Shown in pieces: positions 1 to 10,087 of a stretch of 64,000 nucleotides of DNA. Numbering within the stretch: the stretch's first letter is position 1; every line of letters begins with the position of its first letter. The notes beneath the pieces are model-generated. The model did not search any database, was not told the DNA's origin, and saw only the letters and a program-made list of their open reading frames with translations. This DNA is from Maniola hyperantus (lineage: Eukaryota > Arthropoda > Insecta > Lepidoptera > Nymphalidae): contig NC_048550.1 of the NCBI RefSeq assembly GCF_902806685.2, positions 167,383 to 231,382 of the forward strand, read 5' to 3'. The translations under genes and the position numbers were made by a program.

Positions 1-201
1 AACAAATGTAAAGGTGCATTCATATTGCTCACTACAAAACACTCAAAGTACGTGAAGTACCCTCCTCCCCCTCAATGAGGAACACTTAAAATAAGGTGTT
101 ACAACAATTTGTCATATCAACATCAACATTCAACGCGAAATCTTGAAAACAACGGCAATTAATTCCTCGCATACGAGCCGTTTATACAAAATATTAACGA
201 G
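1..201. other. No recognisable feature
   Basis: AT-rich intergenic-looking sequence with no coding, RNA or repeat signal that I can support. Confidence 0.5.
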
Positions 202-237
202 AGGGAGTCGGGGTGGAGGTGGGGGGGGGGAGGGGGG
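202..237 (+). repeat. G-rich tract, possible G-quadruplex
   Basis: Runs of G on the plus strand (GGG, GGGG, then ten and six uninterrupted G) lie within 36 bases. Four G runs with short spacers fit the general G-quadruplex pattern. No adjacent gene gives it a role. Confidence 0.5.
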
Positions 238-545
238 TCTGTCGTGTAAACAATGCGCGAGATTAATCGGCCGTTTATGAGAAAACTTTTATGTAAGCCT
301 TCAGCGAAGCAGCAGTGTCCTCCTCGCGGAGTTGTCGCACCGATAGAGCAGCAGTTCGCCGCAGTGACGACATCGACAGGGTCTTCTCCAGTTTGTCAAG
401 GACTACGCGTGGGTGGGCGACGGGCGTGCTATCCCGTTATAGTAGTGTCTGCGGACGATGCGACGAGCCAGTGTCGTGTCTCGCGTCGTCATCATCATCG
501 CTAGGAGCGCCTGCGTGCCGACACCAACTAGGCAAGACGAGCATG
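238..545. other. GC-richer stretch without a supported gene
   Basis: More GC-rich than its surroundings and open in several frames on both strands, which is usual for short GC-rich DNA. I recognise no domain and no convincing splice-site pair, so no exon is called. Confidence 0.4.
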
Positions 546-738
546 AGACCTCCTATTACGGTGGTCAGGAGTTCGATCCCGGACACGCACCACAGTTCTC
601 CATAATGTTCTCTAAGGTGTGTGAAGTTTGCCAATCTGCACTGGGCCAGCGCGCTGCAGCGTGGTAGACAATGGCATAAACCCTTCTCATTCGGAGAGGA
701 GACTCGTGCTCAGTAGTGGGCCAATAATGATCGTGGTC
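546..738 (+). mobile_element. SINE-B copy, internally deleted
   Basis: A tRNA-like head with a B-box-like motif (GTTCGATCCC near 572) is followed directly by the SINE-B 3' body (tctccataatgttct, gtggtagac, aacccttctcat, cgtgctcagtagtg). The middle of the element present in full copies such as 50159-50450 is missing. This is a dead, non-autonomous retroposon remnant. Confidence 0.7.
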
Positions 739-1060
739 TGCACGGATGAGCGAGTGCCCCGGCAGCGGGAGGCTGCGCGCTGTGAGATGAGATGTGATCA
801 TTTCGGCAATTTTCTCGCGATTTGTTACAATGCCCGCCATTTTAACGACATACCTATCTCAAATAAATGTCCATTTATAACTTTTTCATTATTCTCGGAT
901 TGTTCAGTTGGTTTTATCAATTTATTTTTACGAGCCCAATGTTTTTGTTTACCCTCGTTCAATTAGCTGTCCCTTTAATTCAAATATCCCTTTCAAAGAT
1001 AAGCTTCTGTGTTATTGTTTGTAACTTTTAAAAGCCATTTTCCTTACGAACCTGTCTACT
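739..1060. other. No recognisable feature
   Basis: AT-rich sequence between a SINE remnant and a minisatellite. Nothing supported. Confidence 0.5.
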
Positions 1061-1350
1061 TACCTACCTACCCAGTACCTACCTACCCAGTACCTACCTA
1101 CCCAGTACCTACCTACCCAGTACCTACCTACCCAGTACCTACCTACCCAGTACCTACCTACCCAGTACCTACCTACCCAGTACCTACCTACCCAGTACCT
1201 ACCTACCCAGTACCTACCTACCCAGTACCTACCTACCCAGTACCTACCTACCCAGTACCTACCTACCCAGTACCTACCTACCCAGTACCTACCTACCCAG
1301 TACCTACCTACCCAGTACCTACCTACCCAGTACCTACCTACCTAGTACCT
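1061..1350. repeat. 15-bp minisatellite, about 19 units
   Basis: The unit acctacctacccagt repeats head to tail with almost no variation; only the last units drift (cctagt, actcac). Because 15 is a multiple of three, a frame stays open and would read as a Thr-Tyr-Pro-Val-Pro repeat, but no gene structure surrounds it. The near-identity of units suggests recent expansion and probable length polymorphism. Confidence 0.95.
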
Positions 1351-1682
1351 ACTCACCACAGAACAGGGAATCTGCTTATTTATTTACCAAAAAGTAATGA
1401 AAGATCAACAACAAAATTGTGAATGTTGTTGATGTTTATACAGCTCGTATCTTCTGCGTGTGATTTCTCTCCGTTCGTGTCGGATGTCCAACCGGACTAT
1501 GAGAATGAGGGAATAGAGAGTGCACCTGTGTTCGCGTTCACTTGTGCACTATACCTACTTACTATTTCCTGGATAGCAAGACTCAATTGAGACATATTTT
1601 CCGTGGTTGAATTCAGACTATGAAAAAATCATTTCCAGAAATGCGTAACAACAGAATAGGTTGTTTCCACTTTTTTATTATT
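1351..1682. other. No recognisable feature
   Basis: Mixed-composition intergenic sequence between the minisatellite and a SINE-A copy. Nothing supported. Confidence 0.5.
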
Positions 1683-2013
1683 CAGATACAAGTTGAGTTG
1701 AGGACTGCAACTTCGCACCTGTGATGGTAAGTGATGATGCAGTCTAAGATGAAAGCGGGCTAAGCTGAAAGGGGTATGGTAGTTTTTATTACGTCCATGC
1801 CCCGTTGGTTTCTACACGGCATCGTACCGGAACGCTTAATCGCTTGGCGGCCCGGCTTGGCCGGTAGGGTGGTTACTACCGGCCAAGCCGGCCGAAGGCT
1901 CCCACCAGACCAGACCAGAAATTTAGAAATCATTAAATTACAAAGCCCTAGCAGGAATCGAACCCGGGACCTCCCTCTAAGAAGGCTGTGCTTATCTCTG
2001 CGCCAGGGAGGTC
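1683..2013 (-). mobile_element. SINE-A, near full length
   Basis: Read on the minus strand, this starts with the tRNA-like head gacctccctggcgcag, has a B box (GGTTCGATTCC), a conserved body (ggtctggtctggtggg, accctaccggccaagc, gcgttccggtacgatgcc) and ends near cttgtatctgaat. It matches the plus-strand copy at 43288-43618 over its whole length. It is a tRNA-derived SINE of a type common in Lepidoptera; the exact family cannot be named without a library search. Confidence 0.85.
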
Positions 2014-2189
2014 GTCATAAATAATAATTTTCAGCAACAAATTACACGGACAATAATTACTCTGTTTTTGTTGACAAAGTTCGGAAATTGTTGTTGTGTT
2101 TAATATTCAGAACACGGGACGCTGAAAATTGTAAAACAATACCATTTCATTATCGTCCAAGTTTGCCGACGACAACATGCGGCGCTACA

Positions 2190-2362
2190 ACAACAACATC
2201 CGTCTACCTACTTCGTCCAACAACAACAACATCCGTCGTCACAAGGAAGTCGTTACTTATACATCGATGCTTCGTACCTACTTCGTCCAACAACAACAAC
2301 ATCCGTCGTCACAAGGAAGTCGTTACTTATACATCGATGCTTCGTACCTACTTCGTCCAACT
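2190..2362. repeat. 70-bp tandem repeat, about 2.3 units
   Basis: The segment starting cttcgtccaacaacaacaac recurs at 2211, 2281 and 2351 (period 70). Each unit contains a CAA-rich run and ends acatcgatgcttcgtaccta. Short open frames here come from the repeat and are not treated as genes. Confidence 0.9.
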
Positions 2363-2535
2363 TTGAACACGTGTTATTTGATTATTGCAAATGATTGCAA
2401 AGTTCTTTTTTTTCGTCTTCATCCTAAAAATGAACTAGACTTCACGGACTCATACGAAGCGATTCTAATACGCACTGCTAGAATACAGAATGCCCTTCTT
2501 TCTGGCTTTCGTTTTCCACTCCAATTACGATATAG

Positions 2536-2908
2536 TGTTAGCTTATTGAAGTTAGTTTAATGAATTAGACAATATTTGACTCGTGCGATGTCACGCAATC
2601 TGTGGTGGGCCATCTTGATTTGTATAAATACGAGTGTTTGACAGTTATTACTTCAGTCTCGTTCCGACTCGAGACTCGACGACTAATAAATACTTTTTGT
2701 GTTTAGGTCGCTATTTTGATTATGTGGTTGCAATAGCAATTGTGCCCTAATCAAGTTTATATTGCAGTTAGGTTATAATAAAGATTAAATCTCTCGATTA
2801 GCCTCTACGCGTTGTGATCTATATCCACGTGCAAGCTTTATATGAGGGAACATTTTAATAACTTATAAAATTAGTTAAATTTAACCTGCTTTTCTGACTT
2901 AAGCTTAA
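2536..2908 (+). mobile_element. Solo LTR-like element (copy 1)
   Basis: About 373 bp starting TGTTAGC, with a TATA-like box (GTATAAATA near 2625), AATAAA-type signals downstream, and an end near TTTCTGACTTAAGC. The reverse complement of the whole element occurs at 5996-6380. TATA box then poly(A) signal inside a TG-start element is the usual build of a retrotransposon LTR. No gag or pol lies beside it. It could instead be another non-coding interspersed repeat. Confidence 0.55.
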
Positions 2909-3517
2909 AATAGGGACGGGGGATCTTTAAAAGAAGAGTGATGAGCCTATGTACAGCAGGCAAGCGCAAGCCTATTTTAATAATAAAAAATAGATATTTT
3001 AAATAACATACTCCTTTGAGTTATTTGTGATGTTCAGAGTACCCTAAGGTACACTTCTTCGTTCTTCGAGAAGTTCGAAAACTTCGGAGGTTTCTTCTTC
3101 GATCTTCTAATAGAAGTTACGCATATCCTTCCTTACTTCCTTACTTGTAGTTGATGGATATGCAGACTTACGAATCTTCTCATAAGTGATAGGCATTAAG
3201 ATCATAAATTATTATCTAGGTAAGTACAGTTATTTTACACAGTCGTTCCTTTTTATCTAACCGTAGTGGTTACAAAGTTTTCAAATAAACGAACACAATT
3301 ACACGCTAAAATTACCTCTGTACAAGTCTCTGTTGGCCCGCCTGGCGCTCTAAGCTAGTTACACAACTATTTCACTCAACTCCGGCACCGGCAAGGCAAC
3401 ACGAATCCGTGCTGAAGCCTGCAGCAAAGCCGCAAACGGGCGATTCTAACCGCGCCGGAACTTCCACTGCCGTGCTCACTTATATATATATATAAGGTAA
3501 TAAATAGTACATTACTG
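2909..3517. other. Intergenic sequence with a TTC/GAA-rich block
   Basis: No gene or known repeat seen. At 3055-3116 there is a cluster of alternating TTC and GAA triplets that loosely resembles a heat-shock element array. A TA run lies at 3480-3494. Confidence 0.4.
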
Positions 3518-3605
3518 CACGAGACCGGGAAGTAAGCGTTTTCTGGTCGAGTGTGAGTTATATATAGCTATAACACGAGGCCAGAAAGACACTCCCGGTC
3601 GAGGA
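3518..3605. repeat. Imperfect palindrome (foldback)
   Basis: The left arm (gagaccgggaag, then ttttctggtcgag) and the right arm (cgaggccagaaag, then actcccggtc) are near reverse complements around a TATATA/TATAGC centre. This looks like a small foldback MITE or the tip of a larger one. Confidence 0.6.
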
Positions 3606-4311
3606 GAGACTTTTCTAAAAAATTATAATATGAAATGAACACATACCATTACTCTATAGATTGGTTGGAAAGTTACACTTCCCGGGCAGTATTACAACTG
3701 TCAAGAAAAGTAATTTCCGCAGTAATCCGCCGTCAGTTAGCTGACGCGGGCGTATAGGCAATGCGGTTTTACAAAATAAATCCAAGCTGTACCTGTAAAG
3801 GAATCAACATATCACAATATAAGACAGACCTTTTTTAATTTTCATGGAACTCCAAAGTAACATACCCAGCATTTTATTCATAAACCATATTTTAAAGGAT
3901 AACATTTCAGCATTACCTTCACATACGTGCCGCCCGTGTCGCCGCCTGGTGGTCTGGGGCTTGCATTATGTTATCATTTAGCGCGGGAAAGCTTTTAATA
4001 TCCGGTTGACGAAGCTCGAGAGTTTTTCAAAACCAACCCTTTTATGTTGCGCGTGGAGCGGTTGTCGAGTAGCTGCAGTTTTTAATTATATCCCGGGTGC
4101 CTTTCTGCTTTTATTTTTCCTGTTAACATTATTATAATTGCAGTACATTAAAACTAAAATGTTCCTCCATATTTCGGCTGAAGCGGGATTCTGTTAGTCG
4201 TGATAATTTAACTTTAGTATTTAGTACAGAAACTTTTAAAGAGTTATGGCAAGTTTTCACTTCCTAATGAGTTTGTGCTACCTAGACGCCTTTTGAAAAT
4301 TTTCGTCTCGG
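3606..4311. other. No recognisable gene
   Basis: Intergenic sequence. A short perfect inverted repeat CGTCAG-TTAG-CTGACG sits near 3731-3746. Nothing else supported. Confidence 0.45.
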
Positions 4312-4480
4312 ATTGGCGTCCTCTCTGACGCAATGACAGGCGCTGTAGTTTTGTATTGGGTTCGATTCTCGGCCGGGGCAATTGGGGAATTTATTATTGC
4401 AAAATTATAATGCGGAGGGGTTTCGGCGAAGCTATGCCGCCGAGCGATTTAGCGTTCTGATACGATGTTGCGTAGACAAC
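4312..4480 (+). mobile_element. Degenerate SINE-A copy
   Basis: A diverged head (gcgtcctctctgacgcaatg), a B-box-like GGTTCGATTCTC and the body motif gccgccgagcgatttagcgt are in SINE-A order with an internal deletion. It is older than the copies at 1683 and 43288. Confidence 0.6.
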
Positions 4481-5175
4481 AAAATAACATTTCATTTTTT
4501 TGTTTTTTTTTTTCATCACCGTAGTTTTTAGATTCTTTGTTTTTTGTCTTGTTTATTTCATGTTTTGTGTGCTATAAAGTATGTCTACCTACCCATCTAT
4601 CTGTTTATCTATAATATTGAAAATTCAAATACTACTTAAGTAAACTTACTTCAACCCTTTGTTATTAGATAAATTGGAAAGTAACATGGCCCTTTTCGAT
4701 TTTATTGAACGTATTTGAGTTCCAAATCCGAGCCGCGGCACACGGAGGTCACTAATTTGATTTAGTTTAACCTTCCCAGTCCCCGACGCCGAGATCTTTT
4801 ATTGTAGGAGTTTGTGATAATAGTGCTTTTTCATGTTGCTTTATCTTGTTTCTCTTTTTTTCGAATTTATCTTAACTATTATTTCTATCTGCCTAAAAAT
4901 CAGGGTCTCAGTTAAATAAGTCCCCGGACTTAAATGTATTCAAGTCTGCAAGTTATCTTACCGTATAACCGCACAACTACTTCGCTGATATAATATTATA
5001 ATCCGGTCTGTGTTTGCCGACCGTACACCGAGCGGCGGTGAGAGATGCTGTAATATTCAGATGCAATCTCGGAGAAGGCGGTTAATATCACACTAATGAT
5101 GTGGAAGCAAGCTGTGATGTTATAACATCTACAGAAATGCGACAATGAAAACAGAAATGTGATGATGAATATATG
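4481..5175. other. No recognisable feature
   Basis: T-rich and AT-rich sequence, then mixed sequence. Nothing supported. Confidence 0.45.
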
Positions 5176-5230
5176 TATAGAGAGCGGACCCGTGCTCAGT
5201 AGTGGGCCAGCGATAGGTCGATCATGATAT
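5176..5230 (+). mobile_element. SINE-B 3' end fragment
   Basis: Contains only the terminal motif gacccgtgctcagtagtggg followed by a degenerate gatcatgat tail. Confidence 0.55.
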
Positions 5231-5702
5231 GCCTTTCTGCTTTCTCATTCTCATTAATATTAACCAATTTATTGACATCTCAGTAATGTCATAATTTGTA
5301 GCTCAGAATAAATTACTACTTACGCAAAGTCATCAACATCGGAACAGCCATAACCCGGGACAGAACCTCTTGTTCTCATTGTGCGGGCCCGGAACATCCC
5401 AGAACGACAAGTATTGAATAAATAATTAGAGTTCACAGCGGTATGAAGGCATGGCGGGGAAGTCATTATTTTTATCTTCAGTCCCATGAGTTTACCCACA
5501 AATGGCAGTTTGCTTGCAAATGTTATCGCTCGACCCGGCAGCTTCCCGGACAACTAGGGCTTGCTTATTATTCATAACTGATTTGATTTTCACAACAAAT
5601 CGAGGATGCTCCTCCGACGGACAGAAGAACATTAATATGTAAATACGTTGGTAAATTGATAGTTCACCCATCTCGACACCGGGCTTGGGTTATCTTTTTA
5701 TT
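5231..5702. other. No recognisable feature
   Basis: The minus strand has a 77-codon open frame (5320-5553), but it has no recognisable domain or splice context. Nothing supported. Confidence 0.4.
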
Positions 5703-6395
5703 TCATCATCATCATCAAACCATCGCCGGCTCAATACAGAGCTTAGAGTGAGAAGGGTTTTGGCCATATACCTAGTCTACCACGCTGGCCATGTGCGGAT
5801 TGGTAGACTTCACACACCTTTGAGAACATTATAAAGAACTCTCAGGCATGCAGGTTTCCTTACAATGTTTTCCTTTACCGTTAAACCAAGCGATATTTAA
5901 TTAATTAAAACGCACATAACTCCGAAAAGTTAGAGGTGCGTGCCCGGGATCGAACCCCCGACCTCCGATTGGAAGGCGGACGTCCTAACCACTACTGAAA
6001 GCTAAAGTCAGAAAAGCAGGTTAAATTTAACTAATTCTATAAGTTATTAAAATGTTCCCTCATATAAAGCTTGCACGGGGATATAGATCACAACGCATAG
6101 AGGCTAGTCGAGAGATTTAATCTTTATTATAACCTAAATGCAATATTAACTTGATTAGGGTACAATTGCTATTGTAACGACTTAATCAAAATATCGACCT
6201 AAACACAAAAGTATTTAATAGTCGTCGAGTCTCGAGTCGGAACAAGACTGGCTTAAAAACCTTCAAACACCGGTATTTATACAAATCGATTCAAGATGGC
6301 TCCTCCTCCGGCACAGATCGCGTGACATCGGATGAGTCAAATATTGTCTAATTCATTAAACTAACTTCAATAAGCTAACACCAGGCTATCACAGC
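5703..6395 (-). mobile_element. SINE-B, interrupted by a solo LTR
   Basis: Read on the minus strand this is a nearly complete SINE-B with the TGATGA-type tail at 5703. The head resumes at 6381-6395 (ccaggctatcacagc) after the LTR-like element at 5996-6380, so the LTR arrived after the SINE. Confidence 0.75.
5996..6380 (-). mobile_element. Solo LTR-like element (copy 2)
   Basis: Reverse complement of 2536-2908 over its whole length. It starts TGTTAGC on the minus strand and ends near TTTAGCTTTCA, so it has TG...CA ends. It splits a SINE-B. Copy 2 of the large duplication begins inside this element (homologue of position 6186). Confidence 0.6.
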
Positions 6396-6882
6396 TTTTA
6401 TTTATGTGTAGCCATAACACAACCTATTTCAGTAATCAATATAAGTAAGTACATATTATTATAAAAATAAAAATCCTGCCTCATTATAACGCCCAGCCTA
6501 AACCTTTATACCAACAAAGCGGATATATGTATTTTTGCACAGAAGTTCCCTTTATAATGTACCTAGACAAAGAACAACGCCCGATTTTTCGAAATTCCTG
6601 TGTGATAGGGATTAAAGATTTGTTTTTTCGACGGACGAAACCACGAGCGGATGCTAGTCGTTAAATATTATCAATTTTATACCAAGTGTTATAAATTATA
6701 ATACTGATATATAATAATATATAATATCATAATTTATTATCAGTTTCGCTAAACCAAAGTAGGTACCTACCTAATTAATTTCAGTCTGTGAGGCGTTAAT
6801 TTTAGCGAATCATAATATTTAATTAATGCAAAGTTAAGTGCTATAATTAATACACTGATGTATATTATGTTACGCTCAAAGA
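6396..6882. other. No recognisable feature
   Basis: AT-rich intergenic sequence. Nothing supported. Confidence 0.45.
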
Positions 6883-7509
6883 CGAAAAACGCTCATTGAG
6901 CGAAAAAAACGCTCACACCGCGTTGTGGCAATCACAGAAAGGCCACATAGTGAAATTCATGTCGTGGCTGTCATGCTATACGCGTTGTGGCAATAAAGAA
7001 GAGCCCTGGCGCATATGGAACCATATTAGAAATTCTAATATGGTGAGCACAGTGATTTGCGATATGGGTTATTAAAAGATGGCCTCTCTCCTACAGCGCC
7101 TTCGTAGCAGTCACAGTCAACAGCATTCTGGGTGCAATTAAAGATAGAGTAGGCTGCCCAATAACTAAACATTGGGTGGCTGTGGCCACGGGGCGTCTAG
7201 AGCTGCCACAGCAGGCCATTTTATTTATTCATTTAGTACTAATATTTCTAGCATATTTATAAGTAAAAATATGAATCACAGAGGTTTGTCGGGCACAGAT
7301 GACAACTTTGAAATGATGAAAAAATGTGTTTTTATCTTTATCACTCTTCAGAGCTTTTCTATACACCTAGCTTGCTCTTACAAGGTATTATTATTTTGAT
7401 GCTAAATCTGCTTGGTCTTTAGTCTGAGTGGCACGAATTTCACGACGTGGATGTCTTACAGTGACCAGAACGCGTCGTGAGCAGATTTTTCGCTCAATGA
7501 GCGTTTTCG
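6883..7509. mobile_element. Non-autonomous TIR DNA element
   Basis: About 627 bp bounded by inverted ends: left cgaaaaacgctcattgagcg, right a near reverse complement (cgctcaatgagcgttttcg). Each TIR contains its own palindrome CGCTCA-TTG-AGCG-type core. Inside are a perfect palindrome around 7020-7043 (ccatattag/ctaatatgg) and a small open frame ending in a hydrophobic stretch (MKKCVFIFITLQSFS) before a GT dinucleotide. No transposase is seen. Confidence 0.6.
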
Positions 7510-7813
7510 GATAAAGTAAAGCTTAACCTAACGTGACAGCTAAGGGTACCCCGATATTACTTAACATTAACGTGATGTAATTTAACGTTAAGAAGGTTAA
7601 TTTCGTGAAGAGCTTTTAGTATAACTTGTTTGTGTTAAGAAGTTATAACTACTTACTTATTGTCGGTAACTCTATTACAGAAAACATAAACTTAACTCTT
7701 AGAGGATCTTATTAAAAACTACCGCTGCCTAGCTTTAGCAAATTGGTAAAGTTTATAAAAGCAAGCGAACAGATTAGCTCTACGATCCTTTCTTATTTTT
7801 ATGGTGGTTTTTT
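7510..7813. other. No recognisable feature
   Basis: Repeat-flanking sequence, duplicated at 17150-17445. Nothing supported. Confidence 0.45.
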
Positions 7814-8402
7814 AAACCGGCCAAGTGCGAGTCAGACTCGCGCACCGAGGGCTCTCGCATCGCCGGCTCACTACAGAGCACGGGTCTCCACTCAGAGTGA
7901 GAGGATTTGGTCATAGTCTACCACGCTGGCCATGTGCGGATTGGTAACTTCACACACCTATGAGAACATTATGGAGAACTCTCAGGCATGTAGGTTTCCT
8001 CACGATGTTTTCCTTCACCGCTAAAGCAAGTGATATTTAATTAATTAAAACGCACATAACTCCGAAAAGTTAGAGGTGCGTGCCCGGGATCGAACTCCCG
8101 ACCCCCGATTAGAAGGCGGACGTCCTAACCAGTGGGCTACGTAATATTCAAACCATACCTTCAAATCAGAAGTGAATAGATAACATCTTCACTGATTAAT
8201 TGGCTTTACCAAAGCCTATTTACCTAACCATAAATTCACGGTTTTTAGATTTTTCCCCTCATGCCTGCTATAAGACCTACCTACCTGCCAAATTACATGG
8301 TTCTAGGTCAACTGGAAGTACCCTATGGGGGACAGACAAACAGACAACAAAGTGATCCTATAAGGGTTCCGTTTTTCCTTTTGAGGTACGGAACCCTAAA
8401 AA
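7814..8402 (+). repeat. Rep-A copy split by SINE-B
   Basis: Starts with aaaccggccaagtgcgagtc and ends with the hairpin-forming ggttccgt...acggaaccc motif and CTAAAAA. The middle of Rep-A is replaced by a reverse SINE-B (7858-8140). Rep-A recurs many times in this window and has a self-complementary sequence at each end. Confidence 0.8.
7858..8140 (-). mobile_element. SINE-B, near full length, inside Rep-A
   Basis: On the minus strand it runs from the tRNA-like head (cccactggttaggacgtccg, B box GTTCGATCCC) to the ggctcactacagagcacggg-complement tail. The second copy of the duplication has the same insertion at 17500-17780, so it predates the duplication. Confidence 0.8.
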
Positions 8403-8514
8403 GAATGACAGCTTAAAATTCAGAAGAGATTTAAGATTCCAGATTGAATCTACACGATCCCTACACGAATGAAATCAGTTCACTAAATCGTTCGCAATAT
8501 ACTGCCGTCTGCCA

Positions 8515-8556
8515 CACGTGACACACGTGACACACGTGACACACGTGACACACGTG
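8515..8556. repeat. Array of five CACGTG boxes, 9-bp period
   Basis: The unit CACGTGACA repeats exactly, placing palindromic E-boxes at 8515, 8524, 8533, 8542 and 8551. CACGTG is the known core bound by bHLH factors such as Myc/Max and Clock/Cycle-type dimers. Whether this array is bound is inference only. The second copy of the duplication has four boxes (18157-18189), so unit number varies. Confidence 0.85.
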
Positions 8557-8988
8557 ACGCGACGAGCCCTCGAGCCTGGCGAGGAATCCAATTAGGAAGG
8601 CGTGGAGCCTTAAGTGACGTCATTAAGGCCACGTCGGCACCGCGCCACATGTCGGCGAATTACCTACTGACTGCTCAAACATGACTCTGTACTTTCAGAT
8701 TGTATAATTAATGTAGATTGTGTTGTATAATTAATAGATTGTATAATAAATTTGAAAGATGACTCGGGAAATTAATTTGGAGACTTTCCTCTGTGCTTTC
8801 ATCGTTTCCATTTAATGTATATCTCTTTGGGAAACAACATCCGTAGGTACTCAGAACTCAGAACTCTGAATATAATTAAGGGAGACATGACGGTTAAGTG
8901 GTTTTCACTGTGAGACGAAAATATTACTATCAAAGGAGGCGAAAAATATGTTCAAAGTAAGAAAAGAAAATAAAGTGATTTATTTTGT
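8557..8988. other. No recognisable feature
   Basis: Includes a small direct repeat around 8695-8755 (attgtataatta). Nothing else supported. Confidence 0.45.
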
Positions 8989-9372
8989 TATAGTGCATTC
9001 AAGTCTACCAACAATCAGCACATGGCCAGCGTGGTAGACTATGGCCAAAACTCCTTCTCAGTCTGAGAGGAGACTCGTGCTCTGTAGTGAGCCGGCGATG
9101 GGTTTGATCATGATGATGATAGTGCATTCAATATCAACTGGCGTGTTGTTTCCACTTGAACGTAAACAATAGGGGTAATAAACCAAACACTCATAGAGCC
9201 CATTCATTTTTAAAGGTTCAAGTTCAAAGCCGGTTCAACTTTATACATATTATTTTGTTGCAAACCAACCAGTGTTGATACTTTTGAATTCACCCGCCAC
9301 GACTTAATCCTATTGTTATTGCTAATGACGGTCTCAAGTGGAAACACGCCAGTTAATATTGAATGCACTATA
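8989..9372. mobile_element. MITE-4 foldback with nested SINE-B
   Basis: Terminal inverted repeats begin tatagtgcattcaa and end ttgaatgcactata. The arms continue inward as aactggcgtgtt...ccacttga and tcaagtggaaacacgccagt. A SINE-B fragment (9003-9120) sits in the left arm and is flanked by the 11-bp duplication agtgcattcaa (8992-9002 and 9121-9131). The same nested structure is at 18621-19001. Confidence 0.8.
9003..9120 (+). mobile_element. 5'-truncated SINE-B with 11-bp target-site duplication
   Basis: Starts within the SINE body (gtctaccaacaatcagcaca) and ends in the tail gatcatgatgatgat. Flanking agtgcattcaa repeats show it was inserted by target-primed retroposition. Confidence 0.8.
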
Positions 9373-9461
9373 CATTTTATTGATGACTAGCAAATAACAA
9401 CCGCCCGCGGTTTGGCAACCGTGGCGTGGGAATTTACGATTTACAATGAACCAAAAGCTTA
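9373..9461. other. Short spacer
   Basis: Includes a small inverted motif ccgcggtttggcaaccgtgg (9403-9423). Nothing else supported. Confidence 0.4.
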
Positions 9462-9695
9462 ATTTTCTAAAATCCACTGAACCAGGTCGAATCTGTATGG
9501 TGCAACATACAGCATGCGATATGCACCGCTCGCCCTCCCACTGCTAAACATGCAGGAAAAGTCAGCCACCACGCAGCACCACACAAATCCCAAAACACAC
9601 TCGACGGCATCCTCAGGAGATGTACACCTTACAATGCACAATTGCAAAGTGTGAGTTGAATTATACAATTCTATTCTAAATATATTCTATTCTAT
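9462..9695 (-). repeat. Rep-D copy
   Basis: A dispersed repeat with the motifs catgcgatatgcaccgc, catcctcaggagatg and acaattgcaaagtgtgagt, ending in a tattctattct run. It is also seen at 19091-19325, 41655-41935, 42925-43065 and 60645-60800. Probably a retroposon 3' region; the family is not identified. Confidence 0.65.
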
Positions 9696-10087
9696 TGAGA
9701 CTATAAGGATACTCGTAAGTGGCGAAAAGATCAAAGTAGTTTTAAATATAAACATCAAAAGAACAGAACCGTGTACTAAAACTAGTCGTGAAATAAATTC
9801 ATTTTTCTTTAGAATTCAACAAAGCAGAAAAATATGTTGAGTACCGCTATCAATCAATCGTTGCGAACGTATTGACAATTTGACAGTTGTTCGAGCGGGT
9901 GTATTGTTCTGCTTATCATTCAACGCCTGCCTGTCTGTCTGTCTGTCTGTCTGTGTGTTGGGAATACGTCTTATTTGCGAAAAGAATAAAAGGTGAAATA
10001 TTTCCGACCTACCTACCTGTCATTAAATTAGGATAAAGTTACACCAAAGAGAGAAAATTGTGTGAAAATAAATACACTGTACACGTA
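9696..10087. other. Spacer with CTGT microsatellite
   Basis: A (CTGT)n run at about 9930-9955 lies in otherwise unrecognised sequence. The same run is longer or shorter in the second copy (19556-19583). Confidence 0.6.

Noticed and set aside
253..504. Possible exon in the GC-rich start of the window
   Set aside because: Open in several frames, but no recognisable domain and no convincing pair of splice sites.
1009..1422. 137-codon open frame with Pro-rich pentapeptide repeats
   Set aside because: It is the translation of a 15-bp minisatellite; no codon constraint, splice sites or conserved flanks.
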